From: AP-15 sp963788085
GTDB taxonomy: Bacteria > Pseudomonadota > Alphaproteobacteria > ATCC43930 > CGMCC-115725
DNA: 64,000 nt
Direction of reading: 5' to 3'
Assembly (NCBI GenBank): GCA_963788085.1
Contig: CAWBFS010000027.1
Coordinates: 1 to 64,000 of the forward strand
The translations under genes and the position numbers were made by a program. Under the pieces are notes generated by a model. That model was given only the letters and a program-made list of their open reading frames with translations, was not told the origin of the DNA and ran no database searches. Below, piece by piece: positions 56,367 through 64,000 of this stretch; positions within the stretch are counted from its first letter, which is position 1, and each line of letters opens with the position of its first letter.

Positions 56367-57311
56367 GTGGAACAGCGTAGCCTCGGCCGTTCCGGCCTTC
56401 TCGTGTCGGTGGTGGGGCTCGGCTGCAACAATTTCGGCGGCCGCATCGATTTCGAGGCGACGAAGAAGGTCGTCCACAAGGCGCTCGATCTCGGCATCAC
56501 CTTTTTTGATGAAGCCGACACTTATGGCGATCCGCGCGGCAGCTCCGAGACATGCCTCGGCCAGATCCTGGGCGACAACCGCAAAGAGATCGTGCTGGCG
56601 ACCAAATTTGCCCGCCCGATGGATACCGGTGGCCGTTTGCAGGGGGCGTCGCGGCACTACATCATGGCCGAGGTCGAGGCGAGCCTGCGGCGGCTCAAGA
56701 CCGACTGGATCGATCTCTACCAGCAGCACCAGCCCGACCCGCAGACCCCGATCGAGGAGACGTTGCGGGCGCTGGACGACCTCGTCCGGCAGGGCAAGGT
56801 CCGTTACATCGGCTGCTCGACCTTGCCGGCCTGGCAGGTCGTCGAGGCGCAATGGACCTCTAAGCACCTCGGTCTCCACCATTTCGTCTCGTGCCAAGAA
56901 GAGTACAGCCTGCTGGCCCGCGACTTCGACCGCGAGATGATGCCGATGCTAGAAGCCTACGGTCTCGGTCTGATCCCCTTCCGCCCGCTCGCCGATGGCC
57001 TATTGACCGGCAAATACCAGCGCGGCATGCCGCCTCCTGTGGGTACGCGTCTCGCTAGGATGGCGAGAGCGGCCGACCGCAACTTGACGAAGGAAAACTG
57101 GGCGATTGTCGAGCGGCTTGCGGGGTTTGCCGCCGAGCGCGGTCATACCTTGCTGGAGCTCGCCTTCAGCTGGCTGGTGCGCCGCCCGGCCGTGGCCAGC
57201 GTCATCGCCGGCGCGACCCGGCCGGAACAGGTCGAACAGAATGTCCGCGCGGCCGCATGGGCCTTGACGCCGCAGGAGATGCAAGAGATCGATGCGTTGA
57301 CGGCCAAATGA
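56367..57311 (+). CDS. aldo/keto reductase
   Basis: The GTG start at 56,367 (VEQRSLGRSGLLVSVVGLGC) has AGAGGA upstream. The 314-residue intact protein shows GITFFDEADTYGDPRGSSET (catalytic Asp and Tyr), VLATKFARPMD (Lys), TDWIDLYQQHQPDPQTPIEE (His), GKVRYIGCSTLPAWQVVEAQ and the C-terminal ASVIAGATRPEQVEQNV for NADPH. It resembles the Tas/YajO-type subgroup. Probably co-transcribed with the SDR gene 28 bp downstream. Confidence 0.92.
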   Translation: MEQRSLGRSGLLVSVVGLGCNNFGGRIDFEATKKVVHKALDLGITFFDEADTYGDPRGSSETCLGQILGDNRKEIVLATKFARPMDTGGRLQGASRHYIMAEVEASLRRLKTDWIDLYQQHQPDPQTPIEETLRALDDLVRQGKVRYIGCSTLPAWQVVEAQWTSKHLGLHHFVSCQEEYSLLARDFDREMMPMLEAYGLGLIPFRPLADGLLTGKYQRGMPPPVGTRLARMARAADRNLTKENWAIVERLAGFAAERGHTLLELAFSWLVRRPAVASVIAGATRPEQVEQNVRAAAWALTPQEMQEIDALTAK

Positions 57312-57338
57312 CTCAAATCCCGGAGGAGGAGTAACAAG

Positions 57339-58124
57339 ATGGAAATTCGGTTGGACGGCAGGACGGCGGTCGTCACCGGCGGCAGCAAGGGGCTGGGTTT
57401 GGCAATCGCCGAGGAATACGCCAAATCCGGCGCCGACGTGACGATCCTGGCTCGCGACCAGGGAACCCTCAACGACGCCAAGGCCAGGATCCAGGAGGGC
57501 GCGCCGGGCCGCAAGGTCGCCGCGATCAGCTGCGACGTATCGAAGGCGGCCGACATCCGCAGGACCTACGACCAGATCGTCTCCGAGTTCGGCAAGATCG
57601 ACATCTTCGTCAACAACGCCGGGCAATCGACGCGCGGTCCGTCGGAGACGATCACCGATGAGATGTGGCAGGCCGATTTGGACCTCAAACTGTTCGCGCA
57701 GATCCGCTTCTGCCGGCTCATCTTCCCGCAGATGAAGCAGCGCAAATGGGGCCGCATCATCAGCGTTCTCAACATCGGCGCCAAGGCGCCGGGCGCCGAC
57801 AGCGCGCCGACCTCGGTCAGCCGCGCCGCCCAGATGGCCTTCACCAAAGTGCTGTCGCAGGAAGGCGCGCCGCACAACGTGCTGGTCAACTCGCTGCATG
57901 TCGGGGTCATCGTCAGCGACCAGATCGTGCGCCGCCATCAGCGCGAGGGCGCCAATGTCTCGCTCGACGATTTCATCGCTCAGGCCGGGCGCGCGGTGCC
58001 CATGGGCCGGATGGGAAGGGCCGAGGAATTCGCCAATATAGCCTGCTTCCTCGCTTCCGACGCCGCCTCCTATGTGACCGGCTGCGCGATCAACGTCGAC
58101 GGCGGCCGCTCTCCGGTCGTGTAA
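57339..58124 (+). CDS. SDR-family protein lacking the usual catalytic Tyr-Lys pair
   Basis: GGAGGAGG precedes ATG. The 261-residue SDR has TGGSKGLGLAIAEEYAKSGA (cofactor site), SCDVSKAADIRRTYDQI, FVNNAGQSTRGPSETITDEM and a C-terminal YVTGCAINVDGGRSPVV. At the active site it reads ISVLNIGAKAPGADSAPTSV followed by SRAAQMAFTK, so the expected Y-x-x-x-K is T-S-V-S-R. The fold is complete, but classical dehydrogenase chemistry would need other residues. I recall similar variants in other proteobacterial SDRs, so this is probably a real subgroup rather than an error. Confidence 0.87.
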   Translation: MEIRLDGRTAVVTGGSKGLGLAIAEEYAKSGADVTILARDQGTLNDAKARIQEGAPGRKVAAISCDVSKAADIRRTYDQIVSEFGKIDIFVNNAGQSTRGPSETITDEMWQADLDLKLFAQIRFCRLIFPQMKQRKWGRIISVLNIGAKAPGADSAPTSVSRAAQMAFTKVLSQEGAPHNVLVNSLHVGVIVSDQIVRRHQREGANVSLDDFIAQAGRAVPMGRMGRAEEFANIACFLASDAASYVTGCAINVDGGRSPVV

Positions 58125-58129
58125 GCCGG

Positions 58130-58235
58130 CCCCTGACCCCGACCCTCCCGCAAGCGGGGCGGGAGAGTTAACCCCCCTCTCCAGCACCGCGGGAGAGGGT
58201 GCCGAGCGGAGCGAAGCGGGTGAGGGCTCTCACCC
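58130..58235. repeat. dispersed GC-rich repeat, copy near the PEP-mutase gene
   Basis: CCCTCCCGCAAGCGGGGCGG, then CCCCTCTCCAGCACCGCGGG followed by AGAGGGTGCCGAGCGGAGCG and GGTGAGGG. The last core is shared with 42,150-42,195. It lies between convergent genes. Confidence 0.75.
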
Positions 58236-59096
58236 CGCTCGCATATACTTCTCCTCGAGCGCGCGCCAGCGGGCGGTGCCGACCGCCTCCTCGCGCTCCT
58301 GGAAGGTGGCGAGATCGCTTTCGATGCGGCTGGTGTCGCCGTCCTCCTTCAATGCCGCCAGCACCTTTTGCGCCGCGCGGATCGCGGCGCGATGGGTCTG
58401 CGAGGGGTAGATGCCGAGGCGAAACCCCATCGCCTCCAATTCGCTCGCCGGCACCATCGGCGTCTTGCCGCCTTCGAACACGTTGACCAGGGCAGGGCCC
58501 GCGACCTCGCGCGCGACGATGCGCAATTCTTCGAATGTCTGCGGCGCCTCGACAAAGCCGACATCCGCACCGGCTTCCAGATAGGCATTGACGCGGTCGA
58601 TCGAGGCCTGCAGGCCCTCGATGGCGCGTGCATCCGACCGGGCGATGATCACCAAATCGGGGTCCTCTCTGGTATCGACGGCGGCGCGGATCTTGCCGAC
58701 CATCTCGCCGAGGCTGATGACCTCCTTGCCCTCGTAGTGCCCGCATTTCTTAGGGCTCACCTGGTCCTCGATGTGGAACGCGGCGACCCCCGACTTCTCG
58801 TACTCGCGCACCGTGCGGATCACGTTGATCGCATTGCCGTAGCCGGTGTCGGCATCGGCGATGACCGGGATGCCCACTGCCTCGACCGTTAGTCCAATAA
58901 AGCGGACATTCTCCGACAAGGTGAGCAGGCCGAGATCGGGATATCCGTTCGCCCGCGAATAGCCGCCGCCGGTCAGATAGACCGCCTCGAACCCGGCCTG
59001 CTCGACGAGCCGCGCCGTCAAGGTGTCATAGGCCCCCGGCGCCATCGTGTAGCCGCGGCGGGCGATCAGCTCTCTCATTCTCCGTCGTGGTGTCAT
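58230..59096 (-). CDS. isocitrate lyase/PEP-mutase family enzyme (oxaloacetate or methylisocitrate-lyase type)
   Basis: AAGGAGAG lies 6 bases before ATG at 59,096 (MTPRRRMRELIARRGYTMAP), preferred over 59,126. The intact 288-residue protein has the family signature: AVYLTGGGYSRANGYPDLGL, IPVIADADTGYGNAINVIRT (Mg-binding Asp), AAFHIEDQVSPKKCGHYEGK (catalytic KKCGH loop), LVIIARSDARAIEGLQASI and ADVGFVEAPQTFEELRIVAR. Members cleave C-C bonds in 2-methylisocitrate, 2,3-dimethylmalate or oxaloacetate. The precise substrate is unclear. Confidence 0.92.
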   Translation of the reverse strand: MTPRRRMRELIARRGYTMAPGAYDTLTARLVEQAGFEAVYLTGGGYSRANGYPDLGLLTLSENVRFIGLTVEAVGIPVIADADTGYGNAINVIRTVREYEKSGVAAFHIEDQVSPKKCGHYEGKEVISLGEMVGKIRAAVDTREDPDLVIIARSDARAIEGLQASIDRVNAYLEAGADVGFVEAPQTFEELRIVAREVAGPALVNVFEGGKTPMVPASELEAMGFRLGIYPSQTHRAAIRAAQKVLAALKEDGDTSRIESDLATFQEREEAVGTARWRALEEKYMRAG

Positions 59097-59260
59097 CGGG
59101 CTCTCCTTCAACTTTTCGTCAGGCATCTGATCTGTCGGGGGAATCCGCTTTCTTTTCCGGGCGCTCTGTGGCTCATAAGGGGTATCCCTAAGGGTGCGTG
59201 CAACCAGAGCACGCCTTGCCGGAGTCGAACCACGACAGCCATGCCTGGGAGGAAATGATT

Positions 59261-60529
59261 ATGAAGAGCGGAGTTCGATTGGGAAAGCTCGACCGACGGA
59301 CGATCATCAAGGCGGTAGCTGCCGCTGGTGTCGCGCAATTTGCGGCGCCCTTCGTGCTGACCGCGCGGGCCGCCGATACCGTCAAAATCGGCCTCGACAA
59401 CCCGCTGACGGGCACGTTCGCCGCGCTCGGTAAGAACGAGCTGATCGGCGCGCAGCTCGCGATCGAGCAGATCAACGCCAAGGGCGGCATCCTCGACCGC
59501 AAGGTGGATTTGCTGGTAGAGGATTCGACCAGCGGCGACACCGCCACTGCGGTGCAGAAGGCCCTCAAGCTGATCGACCGCGACAAGGTCGATTTCCTGA
59601 TCGGCAACATCAACTCGGCGCTGGCGCAAGCGATGGCGAACACCAGCTTCCAGAAGGGCATGTTCCACATCGTGCCCGGCGGCCACACCGACACCGTCAC
59701 CGGCACCCAATGCCACTGGAACGTGTTCCGCGTGTGCAACACGACGCGCATGGAGACCAATTCGGTCTCGAAGCTGCTGCTCGATAGTTACGGCAAAAAA
59801 TGGTATTTCATCACGACCGACTACGCCTTCGGCCATTCGCTCCAGGAAGGGTTCGAGGCGAGCCTCAAGCAGGCCAATGGCACCGAGGCGGGTGCAGACT
59901 TCACCCCGCTCGGCACCACCGACTTCTCGGCCAATCTGATCAAGGCGCAATCGGCCAACCCTGACGCGATCATTCTTCTTCTCGCGGGCGACGACATGAT
60001 CAACTGCCTCAAGCAGGCGGTGCAGTTCGGGCTAAACAAAAAGTTCCACATCGCCGGCGCGCAGCAGGAGCTCGAAGTGAACGAGGGCCTGCCGCCCGAG
60101 GCGCTGTTCGGTGATTGGGTATTCGAATGGTACTGGAAGCAACCCGGCGTGCCGCATGTGGAGGAGTTCGTCGCCGACATCCGCAAGCGCAGCGGCGGCA
60201 AGGTGCCGACCGCGCGCACCTGGTTCGGCCATACCGCGATCTGGACCTGCAAGCTCGCCGCCGAGAAGGCGAAATCGCTGGAGGCGATCAAGCTCGCCAA
60301 GGCGATGCAGGGCCTCGTCCTGCCGCCGGAAGTGGCGCTGATGCCGAACAATCCTTATTACCGCGTCGGCGACAACCAATTGATGCCGACGCTCTTCGTC
60401 GGCCAATCGCAGCCCGCACCTCAGGGCGGCGATCCGGAAGACCTGTTCAAGGTCACTCAGCTCGTCAAGGGCGACGAGGCGGCGCTGCCGGTTGACCAGA
60501 CCGGCTGCAAGATGGAGTGGCCGTCGTAA
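59261..60529 (+). CDS. livK: ABC transporter substrate-binding protein, LivK type
   Basis: GGGAGGAA stands 8 bases before ATG at 59,261, which I prefer over the ATG at 59,255. The signal peptide LDRRTIIKAVAAAGVAQFAA has a twin-arginine-like RRTIIK. The mature protein has the peripheral-binding type 1 fold: VKIGLDNPLTGTFAALGKNE, AIEQINAKGGILDRKVDLLV, KWYFITTDYAFGHSLQEGFE and NPDAIILLLAGDDMINCLKQ. Intact, 422 residues. It delivers a small organic acid or amino acid in the periplasm to LivHM. Confidence 0.93.
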   Translation: MKSGVRLGKLDRRTIIKAVAAAGVAQFAAPFVLTARAADTVKIGLDNPLTGTFAALGKNELIGAQLAIEQINAKGGILDRKVDLLVEDSTSGDTATAVQKALKLIDRDKVDFLIGNINSALAQAMANTSFQKGMFHIVPGGHTDTVTGTQCHWNVFRVCNTTRMETNSVSKLLLDSYGKKWYFITTDYAFGHSLQEGFEASLKQANGTEAGADFTPLGTTDFSANLIKAQSANPDAIILLLAGDDMINCLKQAVQFGLNKKFHIAGAQQELEVNEGLPPEALFGDWVFEWYWKQPGVPHVEEFVADIRKRSGGKVPTARTWFGHTAIWTCKLAAEKAKSLEAIKLAKAMQGLVLPPEVALMPNNPYYRVGDNQLMPTLFVGQSQPAPQGGDPEDLFKVTQLVKGDEAALPVDQTGCKMEWPS

Positions 60530-60561
60530 CGATGCAGGGCTAGCGGTTTCGTGATCGCCGC

Positions 60562-61428
60562 ATGACGCAGCTGCTGCTCTTCAACGTCTTCAACGGGTTG
60601 ATCATCGGCGCGTTCTACGCGCTGATGGCGCTCGGTCTGTCGTTGATCCTGAACCTGTCCGGGGTGATCAACTTCGCCCATGGCGGGTTTATGGCGATCG
60701 GCGGCTATCTCGCCTACACGCTCTTTCCGTATCTGGGGTTCTGGGGGGCGATGATAGTCTCGCCCTTCCTCGTCGCGATCATCGGCATCCTGATCGAGCG
60801 GGTGCTGATCCGCCGGCTCTACGGCCGCGACCCGCTCTACTCTCTCTTATTGACGTTCGGCCTGGCCTTTATGATCGAGGACGGCACGCGCTTCATCTGG
60901 GGCGCGCAGAGTCTGCCCTATCAGATCCCGAGCTGGCTCGCGGCGCCGTTGAGCAGTGAGTACTTCTTCCTGACCGGGTATCGCGTGTTCATGATGCTGC
61001 TGGTCGCGGCCGCGGTGCTGGGCCTGTTCGTGATCCTGAACTACACGCGACTGGGCTTGCGCATCCGCGCCGGGACGCTCGACCTCGAAACCGTCTCTGT
61101 GCTGGGCGTCAATGTGCGCGTGTTGCGCAACCTGAATTTCGGCCTCGGGATCTATCTCGCCGGCCTCGCCGGGGTGCTCGCGATCGGCATGCTCGGGTTG
61201 CAGCCGACGATCGGCGACAACCTGATCATGCCGAGCTTCATCGCGATCATCGTCGGCGGGCTCGGCAGTCTGCCGGGCACCCTCGCGGGAGGATTACTGA
61301 TCGGCGTCGCCTCGGGCGTCACCAGCGTGTTCTTCCCGTCGGCGAGCGAGGCGGTGATGTATGTGATGATGGCGGCGGTGCTGATCGTGCGGCCGCGCGG
61401 CCTTCTCGGCGAGGAAGGGCGCTTCTGA
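60562..61428 (+). CDS. livH: branched-chain amino acid type ABC permease LivH
   Basis: The intact 288-residue membrane protein begins QLLLFNVFNGLIIGAFYALM and continues LNLSGVINFAHGGFMAIGGY, the conserved NFAHG loop of LivH, IERVLIRRLYGRDPLYSLLL, TRLGLRIRAGTLDLETVSVL (EAA-like coupling region) and FIAIIVGGLGSLPGTLAGGL. Eight or so membrane segments. It is 32 bp after livK and overlaps livM by three bases. Confidence 0.94.
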   Translation: MTQLLLFNVFNGLIIGAFYALMALGLSLILNLSGVINFAHGGFMAIGGYLAYTLFPYLGFWGAMIVSPFLVAIIGILIERVLIRRLYGRDPLYSLLLTFGLAFMIEDGTRFIWGAQSLPYQIPSWLAAPLSSEYFFLTGYRVFMMLLVAAAVLGLFVILNYTRLGLRIRAGTLDLETVSVLGVNVRVLRNLNFGLGIYLAGLAGVLAIGMLGLQPTIGDNLIMPSFIAIIVGGLGSLPGTLAGGLLIGVASGVTSVFFPSASEAVMYVMMAAVLIVRPRGLLGEEGRF

Positions 61429-62374
61429 TGCCGAGACTCGACAAGCGTGCCGGCGACGTTTTGATCTGGTTTCTGCTGCTGACCGTCCCCTATTGGCTGC
61501 CGCTGGCAGGCAGCTATGTCGAACTCGGGACCCACGTCGTCGTCTATGCGCTGGCAGCGATGGCGCTCAATTTCCTGCTCGGCTACACCGGCGTCCTCTC
61601 ATTCGGCCACGCCGCTTATTTCGGCCTTGGTGCCTACGGCGCCGCAATGACGATCAAATACCTCTATCCCAGCACGCCGTTGGGCATGCTGGTCGGGGTC
61701 ATCGTCGGCACGGCGGCGGCGGGGGTCATCGGGCTGATGATCGTACGGCTGCGCGGCGTCTATTTCGCGATGTGCACGATCGCGTTCGGGCAGGTGTTCT
61801 ACTTCATCGCCTTCCAGTGGCGCACCGCGACCGGCGGCGACGATGGGGTCAGCGCCTGGCACCGCGTGCCGCTCGACCTCGGGGTCGCGAGCGTCGACAT
61901 CCTCAACAATCCCAAGGCGTTTTATTACTTCGTGCTGGCGGTGTTCGCGATCTGCGCGGCGGCGATGGCGTTACTGCTGCGCTCGCCGTTCGGCCGCACC
62001 TTGCTGGCGATCCGCGAGAACGAGCGACGCGCGCGCTTTCTCGGCATCCCGGTGGACCGGCACATCTGGATGTCCTGGGTCATCTCCTGCTTTTTCGTCA
62101 GCGTCGCCGGCGCGCTCTTCGCGTTGATGAACAATTTCGTCGATCCGCGCGCATTGCGCTGGGACCAGTCGGGCAATTTCGTGATCATGGCCGTGCTCGG
62201 CGGCATGCGCTCGTTCTGGGGTCCGCTGATCGGCGCTGCGATCTTTCTTGTGCTGCAGGACTACATTTCGAGCCACACCGAGAACTGGATGTCATTCATC
62301 GGCCTGTTTTTCGTGCTGATCGTGCTGTTCTTCCCGCGCGGCGTCCTCGGCATCATGCGCCGCAGACCGGCGTC

Positions 62375-62378
<4 letters not shown>
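61428..62378 (+). CDS. livM: branched-chain amino acid type ABC permease LivM
   Basis: The 316-residue intact protein has MALNFLLGYTGVLSFGHAAY, the LivM G-(Y/F)-x-G-x-x-S-F-G-H-A motif, then TAAAGVIGLMIVRLRGVYFA, RSPFGRTLLAIRENERRARF with LGIPVDRH (coupling helix) and FVIMAVLGGMRSFWGPLIGA. It ends PRGVLGIMRRRPAS. The start overlaps the livH stop and the end overlaps livG (ATGA), so the operon is translationally coupled. Confidence 0.94.
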
Positions 62379-63120
<742 letters not shown>

Positions 63121-63124
<4 letters not shown>

Positions 63125-63855
63125 GCAAACCGGTGCTGGCCGCGGAAGGCCTGCACACCTTCTATGGCAAAAGCCACATTTTGCACGGCATTGGCCTCGA
63201 ACTGCGCGAGGGCGAGATCGTGACCCTGCTGGGCCGCAATGGCGCCGGCAAGAGCACGACCTTGCGCAGTCTGGTGGGGCTCACTCCGCCGCGCGACGGC
63301 GCGGTGCGCATTTTCGGCCATACGACGACCGATTGGCCGCCTTACCGGATCGCCGCGCTCGGCGTCGGCTATGTCCCGGAGGGGCGGCGCATCTTTCCCA
63401 ACTTGACGGTCGACGAGAATCTGATGGTCCCGCTCGAACGGCCGGGGCCATGGAATATCGCGCGCATCCATGCGCTGTTTCCGCGTCTCGCCGAGCGCCG
63501 CGGCAACAAGGGCCGTCAGCTCTCGGGGGGCGAGCAGGAGATGCTGGCGATCGCCCGCGCGCTGATCCTCAATCCGAAGCTGCTGATACTCGACGAGCCG
63601 TCGCAGGGCCTCGCTCCGCTGATCGTGCGGGAGGTCTTCAAGGTCGTCGCCTCGGCGCGCGAGGAGGGGATCTCGATCCTGCTGGTCGAGCAGAACGTGC
63701 GCGCGGCGACCGAAATTGCCGACCGCGTCTATGTACTGGACGACGGGCGCGTAGTGTTTTCCGGCGCGGCCGGCGAATTCGCCAAAGACGAGGCTCGTGT
63801 TCGTGCACTGGCGGGCGCCAGCGCCGAAGCCTGGGCCGGCGCCGAAGCGGAATAG
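63121..63855 (+). CDS. livF: ABC transporter ATPase LivF
   Basis: The 244-residue intact protein begins KPVLAAEGLHTFYGKSHILH. Walker A is LLGRNGAGKSTTLRSLVGLT; the family's GVGYVPEGRRIFPNLTVDEN follows with the Q-loop; the signature is GRQLSGGEQEMLAIARALIL, Walker B LLILDEPSQGLAPLIVREVF, switch ISILLVEQNVRAATEIADRV. The tail is Ala/Glu-rich. It completes a full livKHMGF operon. Given the nearby CoA-ligase and CoA-transferase genes, an aromatic or organic acid is as likely a substrate as an amino acid. Confidence 0.94.
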
Positions 63856-63885
63856 CTGTTTCGGCGCCGCCGCCGGGCCCGCCGG

Positions 63886-64000
63886 CTAACGTCCCGAACC
63901 GTAACGCCGGGTCGACGCTCCGGTCGACCAGCGCTCGGCTTCGAGCCGCTGTCGGCTCTCGCTCGCTTTCAAGAGGCTGCGGCCGCCGGAAGCGGCAGGG
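63886..64000 (-). CDS. possible C-terminal end of a gene continuing beyond the window
   Basis: On the minus strand an open frame enters from 64,000 and stops at 63,886: GRSLLKASESRQRLEAERWS followed by TGASTRRYGSGR. Its composition is plausible for a basic helical C-terminus, but 38 codons are too few to recognise a family, so it may be non-coding. Confidence 0.3.
   Translation of the reverse strand, partial: PAASGGRSLLKASESRQRLEAERWSTGASTRRYGSGR

Overview
This window looks like two unrelated bacterial genomes joined at about 20,375. Bases 1-20,375 carry the marks of a Planctomycete: Uma2-family endonuclease paralogues, a LamG protein with a PEP-CTERM sorting tail, DUF433/DUF5615 and VapBC modules, a huge LRR-Roc-COR-TIR protein and an RND efflux permease with a His/Gly-rich tail. 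From about 20,455 to the end the content is alphaproteobacterial: topA directly followed by rnr, ArsR-rhodanese and GFA proteins, KpsMTE-type capsule export, BoxR/benzoate-CoA ligase and a LivKHMGF transporter. The RND gene is cut off exactly where the topA leader begins, so a chimeric contig is more likely than a real transfer.

Reading frames are broken very often, including in the essential gene topA, usually by one base. Indel density is higher left of the junction. Most frameshifts are therefore probably sequence errors, and I give corrected gene spans where the protein can be followed across frames. The insertion-sequence disruptions are different: they have terminal inverted repeats and target duplications, and look real.

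Left part: a small operon (1-5.2 kb) encodes an endonuclease/exonuclease/phosphatase-family protein and two unknown proteins. It has been hit by two different insertion sequences, an IS701-family element with CTAG duplication and a 1.9-kb DDE element with 32-bp ends and TTGAA duplication. Next come Uma2, VapBC and PEP-CTERM genes (5-7.7 kb), a DUF433/DUF5615 pair and tandem Uma2 genes (8.3-10.3 kb), a family-4-type uracil-DNA glycosylase, a glycosyltransferase, a PhoU-like protein, a small molybdopterin-fold protein and a PrxQ peroxiredoxin (10.4-14.4 kb). The LRR-Roc-COR-TIR gene fills 14.7-18.5 kb, and its LRR region is a nearly homogeneous 66-bp tandem array.

Right part: topA-rnr (20.4-25.4 kb), then scattered metabolic and transport genes (25.5-35 kb). 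An accessory patch follows (35-39 kb), including a low-GC gene for a possible TIR/deoxyribosyltransferase-like effector split by a 266-bp MITE-like element. Removing the element plus one 9-bp target copy restores a 316-codon frame exactly. After a deaminating oxidoreductase and an LLM flavoprotein come a capsule export locus (43.6-49 kb), two tandem amidohydrolases (49-51.4 kb) and an aromatic-acid module: benzoate-CoA ligase divergent from BoxR, then both CoA-transferase subunits. A second DUF433/DUF5615 module, an aldo/keto reductase, an atypical SDR, a PEP-mutase-family lyase and livKHMGF complete the window. The last part reads as a soil bacterium's system for importing and CoA-activating aromatic or other organic acids.
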